Source of the DNA: Anaerolineales bacterium
Lineage (GTDB): Bacteria > Chloroflexota > Anaerolineae > Anaerolineales > UBA4823
DNA: 64,000 nucleotides
Assembly: GCA_020060465.1 (NCBI GenBank)
Contig: JAGVAD010000026.1
Location: 114,867 to 178,866, forward strand
Reading direction: 5' to 3'
Shown here: piece by piece, positions 35,952 through 43,244 of the stretch
How the letters are laid out: every line of letters starts with the position of its first letter
How positions within the stretch are numbered: the first letter of the stretch is position 1
Program-made: the position numbers and the translations under genes
The notes under the pieces: generated by a model
What the model was told of the DNA's origin: nothing
The model's input: the letters and a program-made list of their open reading frames with translations, nothing else
Database searches by the model: none

Positions 35952-37553
35952 TCAATCCTGAGTAGGCAGGTAAGGCATCGGCGGACCTTCCACGCCAAGC
36001 AATTCCGCCAAAGCAGCCCGCAACGCGGTGCGATCATCCCACGGATATTCAATCTCGCCGAAGCACATGGATTGTTCATGCCCTTTGCCGCAGGCGATCA
36101 CCAGATCGCCGGGCTGCGCCAGTCGAACGGCCAGGCGCAACGCCTCGCCGCGGTCCGGCACACGCCAGTAAGTGCGCCCCTCGCGCCCGCCGTGGCTTTC
36201 CATCCCCTTTGCCATCTCAGACAGAATGTCTGGCAGCGATTCGGTGCGTGGATCCTCGGCGGTTAGCACGGTCAGGTCGGCCAGTTCCGCCGAAGTTTCC
36301 GCCATCATACGGCGCTTCTGCCGGTCGCGTAAGCCGGCCGAACCAAACACCGCAATCACCCGCCCGGCAGTCATCTGGCGCGCCGCTTGTAAGGCGCGAC
36401 GCAAGGCATTAGGGGTATGAGCAAAATCCACCAGAGCCAGAAAATCCTGACCCATCTCAATCGCTTCCATGCGCCCCGGAATGCCCTTTACCGCCGCCAC
36501 ACCCTGCTGAATGGCTGCGTCGGGCAAACGCATCAGCCCGCGCGTCAGGGCGATGGCAGCCAGCAGATTATAACGATTGAAATCGCCAACCAGGCTGCTT
36601 CTCACTTCAAAGCGAAATAGGTCGCCCTGTAAATCCTTACCCGCAACGCGCAGCGTAATGCCGTGCGCTGGCGAGGTGTGGGATGGCCTTGCCAGATCTG
36701 CAGTTGGTTCTATGTGAATATCACCGTTTTGCAAGCCATAAGACAATACGGGAACTTGTGTTACGCTTTTTAAGTACTCAAAAGAATCATCTTCGCAGTT
36801 CAGCGCCGCGCCGCGTGCAGGTTGATGCGCCTTGGGCGGCGTATTAGCCAGCCCGGCGAAGAGCAACCCCTTAGCTGCTCGATAGGCTTCGTAACTACCG
36901 TGGTAATCCAGATGTTCGTGGGTAATATTCGTGACCACAGCCAAATCAAAATCGCAGGCGGCTGTCCTCGCCTGCGCCAGGCCATGCGAGGTGGCCTCCA
37001 GAACCACATGCGTCATGCCTGCCTCAACCATGCGCCGGAGATAGCTCTGCATTGCCGGGGCGTCAGGGGTGGTCACATGAAAACCAGTGTCCAGTTCCTG
37101 GTCACCAATCACCGCACTGACGGTAGAGACCATGCCAGCGCGCAGACCCGCGGCTTTGAGAATCTCGAAGATCAGACTCGAAGTAGTTGTCTTGCCGTCT
37201 GTGCCGGTGACGCCAATGACCGTTAACTTACGCGCGGGAAAGTCGAGCAAAGCCGCTGAAAGATACGCCAACATCTGACGGCTATCATCCACACGGAAAT
37301 AGGGGATAGGCAATCCGCTCAACGGTCGCGTCCCAAATACGGCGACAGCGCCGCGCTGGATGGCGTCGAGAATAAAATGATGACCATCAGTCGTTCCGCC
37401 GCTCACGGCGACGAAGACGCAGCCAGGCGAAACCTGGCGTGAATCGGCGCAAACTGCAGTTATCTCCCGGCCGGCGTCGGCAGCAGTGAGCGCCTCTTGC
37501 GGCAATGGAATGCCAACTTCAATCAAACGAGCAATCAAATGAGCCAGTTTCAT
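35952..37553 (-). CDS. murE: UDP-N-acetylmuramyl-tripeptide synthetase (MurE family)
   Basis: Adds the third amino acid to the peptidoglycan stem peptide. A 533-residue Mur ligase: P-loop GVTGTDGKTTT (114-124), the carbamylated lysine in YRAAKGLLF (K228), DFAHTPNALRRAL and GKGHEQ. The specificity loop reads EDPRTES (433-439), neither the DNPR of meso-diaminopimelate enzymes nor the DDPN of lysine enzymes, so the residue added is uncertain; ornithine is one possibility. FGSAGLRDRQKR replaces the usual FGCGGDRD. No other mur gene is close, so a MurE paralogue is not excluded. A hairpin separates it from the ATP synthase genes. Confidence 0.85.
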   Translation of the reverse strand: MKLAHLIARLIEVGIPLPQEALTAADAGREITAVCADSRQVSPGCVFVAVSGGTTDGHHFILDAIQRGAVAVFGTRPLSGLPIPYFRVDDSRQMLAYLSAALLDFPARKLTVIGVTGTDGKTTTSSLIFEILKAAGLRAGMVSTVSAVIGDQELDTGFHVTTPDAPAMQSYLRRMVEAGMTHVVLEATSHGLAQARTAACDFDLAVVTNITHEHLDYHGSYEAYRAAKGLLFAGLANTPPKAHQPARGAALNCEDDSFEYLKSVTQVPVLSYGLQNGDIHIEPTADLARPSHTSPAHGITLRVAGKDLQGDLFRFEVRSSLVGDFNRYNLLAAIALTRGLMRLPDAAIQQGVAAVKGIPGRMEAIEMGQDFLALVDFAHTPNALRRALQAARQMTAGRVIAVFGSAGLRDRQKRRMMAETSAELADLTVLTAEDPRTESLPDILSEMAKGMESHGGREGRTYWRVPDRGEALRLAVRLAQPGDLVIACGKGHEQSMCFGEIEYPWDDRTALRAALAELLGVEGPPMPYLPTQD

Positions 37554-37577
37554 CCTTCATCCATCATTGAGGACAAA

Positions 37578-37606
37578 GAACGCCTGGGATCTACGCCCAG
37601 GCGTTC
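37578..37606 (-). terminator. Hairpin after the atpF/H fusion gene
   Basis: An 11-bp perfect stem (37578-37588 with 37596-37606), 7-base loop, followed on the minus strand by TTTGTCC. It lies 24 bases past the fusion-gene stop and before murE, and probably ends the partial atp operon. Confidence 0.6.
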
Positions 37607-37629
37607 GATGATTCGGGATGAGGTGGGCG

Positions 37630-38364
37630 TCAGCTCAAGCTCTGGCGCAAGTTCTCCAGTCGCCCCGCCACCGAGCCATCCAACACTTTATCGCCGACCT
37701 TGACCACCAGGCCGCCCAGAATGTTCGGATCAACACGGAAAGCAACCGTTTGCGCGCCGATCTTCGTCGTAATTTGCTGGCGGACGGTCTCCTTCTCCTG
37801 GTCGGTGAGCGGCAGGGCGCTGGTGATCTCTGCGGAAGCGCCGTGAACGTCACTTTCCTCCAGAAGCGTCACCTTGCCAGCCTTGACGCCGGAGAAGAAC
37901 TCATCTATTAAGGCGCGCTGGCGCTTCTCATCCAACGCATCTCCAATCAACTTTTGTGTTGCAGCGATGGAAAGCGCCGCGATCTGACCGCGCACCTCAG
38001 AGAGGATGCGCTCGCGGTCCACTTCTGCATCGGCAATTGCCTGCTCTCGCAGTTTAGCAGCCTCTACTTCCGCCTGACGCTTCACATCCGCAGCGGCGGC
38101 CTCCGCACGCACCGTCGCTTCTCGAATCTTCTCAGTCGCTTCAGCCTGCGCCTTCGTCAGGATAGCCCGCGCTTCCTCTTCCGCATTGGCGCGCGCTTCC
38201 GCGGCGATGCGAGCATCTTCCAGGCTTTGCGCGATCTTCTTCTTGCGATTCTCCAGCCCGTTGACAATTGGTTGATATGCCCAGGCGTATAACAGGATCA
38301 ACACAATGACAAAGTTAAACACCTGAAACAGAAGAAAACCCAGATTAATTCCCAATGCAGCCAT
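37630..38364 (-). CDS. atpF: ATP synthase b subunit fused to the C-terminal domain of delta
   Basis: A 244-residue peripheral-stalk protein. Residues 1-160 are a normal b subunit: membrane helix about 8-28, then a long Ala/Glu/Arg coiled coil. Residues about 165-243 match the C-terminal domain of delta/OSCP: LPLTDQEKETVRQQI, then NILGGLVVKVGDKVLDGSV and GRLENLRQSL, the delta signature. The roughly 100-residue helical N-terminal domain of delta, which grips the alpha subunits, is missing. Mycobacterial b-delta fusions are much longer and contain both delta domains. A GAGGAGG site precedes the ATG. No separate atpH is in the window. Confidence 0.88.
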   Translation of the reverse strand: MAALGINLGFLLFQVFNFVIVLILLYAWAYQPIVNGLENRKKKIAQSLEDARIAAEARANAEEEARAILTKAQAEATEKIREATVRAEAAAADVKRQAEVEAAKLREQAIADAEVDRERILSEVRGQIAALSIAATQKLIGDALDEKRQRALIDEFFSGVKAGKVTLLEESDVHGASAEITSALPLTDQEKETVRQQITTKIGAQTVAFRVDPNILGGLVVKVGDKVLDGSVAGRLENLRQSLS

Positions 38365-38395
38365 ACCGAATCCTCCTCGCCTGGCTAAGAATAGA

Positions 38396-38638
38396 TTATG
38401 CAGCGAAGATGATGATCAGGGCGACCGCCAGGGCGTAAATGGCCACCGCTTCCGCAAACGCCATACCCAGGATCATGTTGGTCTGGATGATGTTGGCAGC
38501 GTCTGGATTGCGACCCATCGCTTGCACACCGCCCGAGGCGGCGATACCCACGCCGACGCCCGCGCCAATGGCGCCCAACATCGCCAAACCGGCGCCCAAG
38601 AGTTTCAAACCCGCTACAAATGCTACTGGATCATTCAT
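38396..38638 (-). CDS. atpE: ATP synthase c subunit
   Basis: An 80-residue proteolipid of the rotor ring: helix 1 with GAIGAGVGVGIA, the polar loop GRNPDAAN and helix 2 with the ion-binding E63 in MAFAEAVAIYAL. The residue after the Glu is Ala and helix 1 lacks the Gln of sodium-binding rings, so proton coupling is predicted. GAGGAG lies nine bases before the ATG. It sits between atpB and the b-delta fusion gene. Confidence 0.96.
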   Translation of the reverse strand: MNDPVAFVAGLKLLGAGLAMLGAIGAGVGVGIAASGGVQAMGRNPDAANIIQTNMILGMAFAEAVAIYALAVALIIIFAA

Positions 38639-38692
38639 TTCTCTAACTCCTCAATCGTTGTGTTGTAATGGTATTCGACCAGAATGATTTGA

Positions 38693-39754
38693 TTAATGAT
38701 GCTCTTCGCCGTGCCCATCCCCATGATGGCTGACCAAAGCCATGCTGATAAACATGGTTGCCAGGAGGAAGAACACATACGCCTGGATAATGCCGAAGAA
38801 GATCTCGAACAAATAGAGCCCCGGCGGGATCACAATTGGCAAGAGCGCGCCGACAATAGATAACAACAGAGTGCCAGCGAAGATATTGCCAAACAACCGG
38901 AAACTGAACGAGAGAATCTTGGCGAATTCCAAAATCAGTTCCAAGAAGCCAACGCCAAAGTTAATCAAGCCAAAAATGCCCCCATTAACCAGAGCGCCAA
39001 ACTGGAAGAATTTACTAAAATAGGAAGGTCCTAACGCCCAAACGCCATACACCTGGGTCATGACGACTGCGATGATCGCCAAAGCAATGGTGAAGTTCAA
39101 ATCAGTAGCCGAGCCGCGCAAGAACGGCACCACCTCACAGGCATGGCAGGGTTCTGTTTTAGCTTCACCATGCTCGCTTTCAGCGCCTGCAGCAGCGGTC
39201 GCTTCTTCACCATGCGCTTCCACCTCGACCGGGCGACCTTTATCAATTGTATAAACCGGCAAACCACCCAGATCAAATAATTTCACCGGGGCGTAAGCGG
39301 GCGCCTTATGTGCCTCTTTCATCCAGCCAATGCTCTCAAAGCCAGGAAACAACTTGATCACGTTGGCGAAAAAGATCAACAGGAAAATCGTCGCCACCAC
39401 AGGGAAAATGCGCTTTGCCCATTTGCCGGTGGCGCCTTCGACAGTGTTCCACAAGAATTCAATGATGGTCTCGAAGAAGTTATATAAACCATTGGGCACC
39501 AGATTACCCTGCTTGTGGAAACGATAAGCGCCAAAAGCAAATAAAAGCAGTACCACATCGGCGATTAAAGTCGCCAACATGGTATTCGTAATCGGCGAAT
39601 TTGGGCTAATCGGCTCAGCCGGAAGCACCACCACCGGGCTGATGGGTCTTAGCATCGTATTCCTGCCGAAGGCGGCGTAACCGCCCACGATGAATAACGC
39701 CAGGACGATCCAACGTTTGACGCCATAACGCCATTTTTTGGTTTGCTCACTCAC
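38693..39754 (-). CDS. atpB: ATP synthase a subunit with a long charged loop
   Basis: A 353-residue stator subunit that forms the proton half-channels. The essential arginine is in SFSFRLFGNIFAG, near residue 287, and the C-terminal helices match the family. Compared with the 240-270-residue norm it has an N-terminal extension with a membrane helix (about 13-30) and a polar insertion of about 60 residues (about 148-210) rich in Glu, Ala and His with a CHAC pair. It ends in a His-rich tail (SHHGDGHGEEHH). It overlaps the atpI stop by eight bases. Confidence 0.94.
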   Translation of the reverse strand: MSEQTKKWRYGVKRWIVLALFIVGGYAAFGRNTMLRPISPVVVLPAEPISPNSPITNTMLATLIADVVLLLFAFGAYRFHKQGNLVPNGLYNFFETIIEFLWNTVEGATGKWAKRIFPVVATIFLLIFFANVIKLFPGFESIGWMKEAHKAPAYAPVKLFDLGGLPVYTIDKGRPVEVEAHGEEATAAAGAESEHGEAKTEPCHACEVVPFLRGSATDLNFTIALAIIAVVMTQVYGVWALGPSYFSKFFQFGALVNGGIFGLINFGVGFLELILEFAKILSFSFRLFGNIFAGTLLLSIVGALLPIVIPPGLYLFEIFFGIIQAYVFFLLATMFISMALVSHHGDGHGEEHH

Positions 39755-40058
39755 CAGTCTTATCTCCTTCTGTAGGATGAAGATTGCCCTCCGTGTTGGG
39801 TGGAGGCGTCACACTGCTAACTGCGCGCTTGGCAATCCAGAAGGTCAATACCAGCGACAGCGGCGCAGAAGCCAGAACCAGTAATACCGTAAGCAGGGGT
39901 TTTGTGCCGAACAACCGATCCAGCCACAACCCGCCAAACACCGCCCCAAGAACGATTAACAAGGTCAGACAACCTACTTCGCCGCCCACCACCATAAACT
40001 TGGCGCCAACGGTGTAAGGGGCGCGATTCTTGTCGGGCCGGTTGTTGTTCGGGATCAT
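39747..40058 (-). CDS. AtpI/AtpZ-like ATP synthase assembly protein
   Basis: A 103-residue protein with two membrane helices (about 27-48 and 55-76) and the GxxLDRLFGTKP loop of the AtpI/AtpZ group, which helps assemble the c ring or move Mg2+/Ca2+. It leads the atp genes here and overlaps atpB by eight bases, the usual position. The ATG is only about 3 bases after the predicted transcript start, with no ribosome site. Confidence 0.85.
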   Translation of the reverse strand: MIPNNNRPDKNRAPYTVGAKFMVVGGEVGCLTLLIVLGAVFGGLWLDRLFGTKPLLTVLLVLASAPLSLVLTFWIAKRAVSSVTPPPNTEGNLHPTEGDKTGE

Positions 40059-40061
40059 CGC

Positions 40062-40079
40062 CTGCGAATTGTATCACAA
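40062..40079. promoter_or_regulatory. Rex-like operator overlapping the atp promoter
   Basis: Reading on the minus strand: TTGTGAT-ACAA-TTCGCAG, matching Rex half-sites at 6 and 5 of 7. The -10 hexamer TACAAT lies inside the palindrome, so a bound repressor would block polymerase. Confidence 0.45.
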
Positions 40080-40097
40080 GGATTTTAATTCCGTCAA
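40068..40097 (-). promoter_or_regulatory. Promoter of the partial atp operon
   Basis: TTGACG (40097-40092), 18-base spacer, and an extended -10 TGA-TACAAT (hexamer 40073-40068). The predicted start is near 40061, so the atpI mRNA is nearly leaderless. Confidence 0.6.
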
Positions 40098-40224
40098 TAA
40101 AACCACTTCAAACCAGCGGAGCTTTGGCAAGGTGCAACGCATTTCACAACAAACACACGAAAACCTTTGCGGATGGACGCGTCCCCAGGATGAATGAAAT
40201 GCATCGTACCTGTCCTTTAGCGGC

Positions 40225-41673
40225 TTAGAAGAACATCGAACGCGCGGCTACTGACGCCCAATTGAACCAGGGCGAAAACAGAACCCCGATCACAACGATG
40301 CCCGCCACCAGGACGCCCAAAGCAAGTTTGAACGAGCCGCTTAGAGGCACGGGTTGGTCATCGTTCTCGGAGCGGTAGAGATACACATATTTCATCACCG
40401 TTAGATAGTAGTACAAGCCGATGATCGAATTGAGCACACCCACAACCGCCAGCCAGATTTGCCCCACCCCAACCGCTGCTGCGAAAATGAACACTTTGGC
40501 GACAAACCCGGCAAAGGGCGGCATGCCCGCCAAGGAGAGGAACGCCACCAGCATTGCCAACGCCAACCCCGGCGAGCGACGACTGAGGCCATAATAGGCG
40601 GTCATATCGTCCGACCCAGCCACGCGACCAAATGCAGAAACGATGCCAAAAGCCGCCAGGTTTGTCATCAAGTAAGCTACCAGGTAATAAACGACGCTGA
40701 CCATGCCCAGCTCGGAAAAGCCAGAAACCACGCCGATCAAGATGTAGCCGGCGTGAGCAATGGATGAATACGCCAGCAGCCGCTTAATGTTTCGCTGCGC
40801 CAGGGCGACCAAGTTGCCCAGCGTCATCGTCGCTACCGAGAGCGCGGCTAACACAATCGCCCATTGGTTGCCCAGGATGGGGAAAACGATGAACAGGATG
40901 CGGATCAAAACGGCGAATCCGGCGGCTTTCGAAGCCGTGGATAAAAAGCCTGCCACCGGAGTCGGCGCGCCCTGATATACATCTGGCGCCCAGAAATGGA
41001 ATGGCACCACCGAAACCTTGAAACTTAAACCAACCAGCACGAGCATCATGCTGGTGAAAGCCAACGGAAGGCTGACCTTGCCTTGCACGATGCCCAGCAC
41101 GATCTGGTGCAGATCCGTGGTACCCGAAAAACCATATAACAGCGAAAATCCGTACAACAAGATGGCGGAAGTCATCGCGCCGAAGAGCAGATACTTAAAA
41201 CCCGCTTCGGTCGACTCGTCGCTGCGCACAAAAAAGCCAGCCAGGATATACAAAGGGATAGACACCGTCTCAATAGACAGGTAGAGCATCACCAGATCGC
41301 CGGCGGAAGCCATGAACATCATCCCGATCGTGGAAGCGATCAGGAGCAGATAGAACGAGCCGCGCTCGCCCAGCTCCGGGTAATCCATCGCCAGCAAGGC
41401 GGTGACCGCCGCGCCGAACAAGAACAACATCCAAAAGGTGTAACTCATCCAATCAAAGCGCACCATCCCGCCCCAAGTTAATTGGAATTGCTCCTGCGGC
41501 ATGAACGGCAGAATGGCCAGCATGATGACCACCATTCCCACAGCAGCCACCCAGCCCAGATAACGATGCTGTTCGCGCGGCAAAAGAACATCCAGAAACA
41601 GGATCACGATGCCCAGCGCGAGCAACAAGATTTGCGGTAAAACGGGGATAAACATGGATGGATTCAGTGACAT
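40225..41673 (-). CDS. nuoN: NADH-quinone oxidoreductase subunit N
   Basis: A 482-residue antiporter-like subunit of complex I with about 14 membrane helices. The pumping residues are present: Glu in YLSIETVSIPLY (TM5), Lys in SFKVSVVPFHFW (TM7), Lys in STASKAAG (TM8) and Lys in GFVAKVF (TM12). ATG 41673 has GGGAGGT seven bases upstream; a GTG three codons earlier is less likely. It is the last gene of the nuo cluster and starts one base after the stop of the preceding nuoM gene. Confidence 0.95.
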   Translation of the reverse strand: MSLNPSMFIPVLPQILLLALGIVILFLDVLLPREQHRYLGWVAAVGMVVIMLAILPFMPQEQFQLTWGGMVRFDWMSYTFWMLFLFGAAVTALLAMDYPELGERGSFYLLLIASTIGMMFMASAGDLVMLYLSIETVSIPLYILAGFFVRSDESTEAGFKYLLFGAMTSAILLYGFSLLYGFSGTTDLHQIVLGIVQGKVSLPLAFTSMMLVLVGLSFKVSVVPFHFWAPDVYQGAPTPVAGFLSTASKAAGFAVLIRILFIVFPILGNQWAIVLAALSVATMTLGNLVALAQRNIKRLLAYSSIAHAGYILIGVVSGFSELGMVSVVYYLVAYLMTNLAAFGIVSAFGRVAGSDDMTAYYGLSRRSPGLALAMLVAFLSLAGMPPFAGFVAKVFIFAAAVGVGQIWLAVVGVLNSIIGLYYYLTVMKYVYLYRSENDDQPVPLSGSFKLALGVLVAGIVVIGVLFSPWFNWASVAARSMFF

Positions 41674-41674
41674 A

Positions 41675-43171
41675 TCAAGCACCTCCCAACAGGCGCAGCA
41701 CGTTATCCACGCCCGATTGCACCAATGGGACGATCAGCCTTGGAAAGACGCCGATTGCGATCATAATCGTCGAGAGGAACACCAAAGCGACTTTATCCAA
41801 AACGTTGACATCATGGATATGCCCATCGAACTCAGCGGGCGGCTGCCCAAAGAACACCTTACCAATGATGCGGATGATATACGATGCGGTGATGACAATA
41901 GATATGGCAGCGATGATCGCCACCCATGTGTAATTTGCCCACAACCAGCTCGGTTTGGCGTTCCATAAGCCCATAAAGATGGGAAATTCCGCCACAAAGC
42001 CGGAAAAACCAGGCATACCCATAGATACCAGACCGCCAACAATAAAAGCGACCGCCACCACCGGCATAAACTTACGGAACCCGCCTAACTGCGGAATTTC
42101 ACGGGTATGCGCCTGGTCATAAACCATGCCGACCACAGCAAAGAAAAGGGCTGTCATCACGCCGTGCGAAAACATTTGGATGCCCGCCCCGAGCATACCT
42201 TCTCGGCTGAGGGTGGCAAAACCCATAGCTACCAGTCCCATGTGCGAAACGGAGGAAAAACCAATGACATACTTAAAATCCGTCTGCACGCTGGCGATGA
42301 AGGCGCCATAGACAACGTTAACCAGCGTCAGCAAAATGATCCATGGCATGTGAAAGCGCGCCCCCTCCGGCAGCAACATGATGCCCACACGCAACGCTGC
42401 GAAAGCGCCCAGCTTCATCAACACACCGGCGTGGAACATAGAAACCGCCGTTGGCGCGGCGACGTGACCGTCTGGGCTCCAGTTGTGGAAGGGGAAAATG
42501 CCGCCCAACACTGCGAAACCAAAGAATACAAAGGGGAACACCACCCGTTGGAAGGCAGTGGAAAAGCCTGCCTGCTCCAACGCCAACATATCAAAGGTGC
42601 CCAACCCAGAGGTGAAGTACATCGCCAGAGCGCCGACCAACGCAATGACCGAGCCGATGAACAGGTACAAAGTCAGTTTCATGGCGGCGTATTCGCGCGT
42701 CACCTTCCAACCCCAGATGGAAATGAGCAGATACATGGGGAACACGGCGATTTCGTAGAAGAAAAACAACATAAACAAATCTAAAGCTACAAAAACGCCA
42801 AACACACCGGTCGCCAGGATGAAAAGGAAGGCAAAGAACTCGCGCGGCCGATCGTCAATGCCCCAAGAGATCAGCACGCCGGTGAACATCACCACACCGG
42901 TCAACAGCACCAGCGGCGCGTTCATACCGTCTATGCCCACATAATAGGAGATGCCTAACGCCGGCAACCAGTTATAGCGCTCGACAAATTGATACCCCCC
43001 GGCAGCCACATCGTAAGCGAAATACGCCCACAGGGAAAGCGCCAGAGCGAAAGCGCCGGCAGCCAGCGCGGCTACGCGGATCTCGGTCTTACGCTCGCCA
43101 GGGATCAGCAGGATGAGCAATCCTGCCAGCATAGGGGTAAAAACTATGAAACTCAATAATGGAAATTGCAT
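41675..43171 (-). CDS. nuoM: NADH-quinone oxidoreductase subunit M, second copy (nuoM1 here)
   Basis: A 498-residue NuoM-type antiporter subunit, 14 helices. E140 in FYEIAVFPMY (TM5), K253 in LMKLGAFAALR (TM8) and the TM12 Glu in GFVAEFPIF are kept. At the TM7 position, where NuoM carries a Lys (IKVPVWPFH in the neighbouring copy), this protein has FAVLGGIFPFH, so L222 replaces Lys. It may pump differently or serve structurally. It lies between the more canonical nuoM and nuoN with tight coupling to nuoN. Confidence 0.93.
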   Translation of the reverse strand: MQFPLLSFIVFTPMLAGLLILLIPGERKTEIRVAALAAGAFALALSLWAYFAYDVAAGGYQFVERYNWLPALGISYYVGIDGMNAPLVLLTGVVMFTGVLISWGIDDRPREFFAFLFILATGVFGVFVALDLFMLFFFYEIAVFPMYLLISIWGWKVTREYAAMKLTLYLFIGSVIALVGALAMYFTSGLGTFDMLALEQAGFSTAFQRVVFPFVFFGFAVLGGIFPFHNWSPDGHVAAPTAVSMFHAGVLMKLGAFAALRVGIMLLPEGARFHMPWIILLTLVNVVYGAFIASVQTDFKYVIGFSSVSHMGLVAMGFATLSREGMLGAGIQMFSHGVMTALFFAVVGMVYDQAHTREIPQLGGFRKFMPVVAVAFIVGGLVSMGMPGFSGFVAEFPIFMGLWNAKPSWLWANYTWVAIIAAISIVITASYIIRIIGKVFFGQPPAEFDGHIHDVNVLDKVALVFLSTIMIAIGVFPRLIVPLVQSGVDNVLRLLGGA

Positions 43172-43244
43172 TGTTCACCTCATCACGTATCACGCGGTTC
43201 GCTCGTCCAGGCGTGGGGCGAACGCAACCATCTGCGCATACGCA

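Noticed and set aside
42107..42784. Open frame of 225 codons opposite nuoM, and similar frames opposite nuoL and nuoM2
   Set aside because: They are rich in His, Gln and Arg, as expected from reading membrane-protein genes backwards, and lack any start signal.
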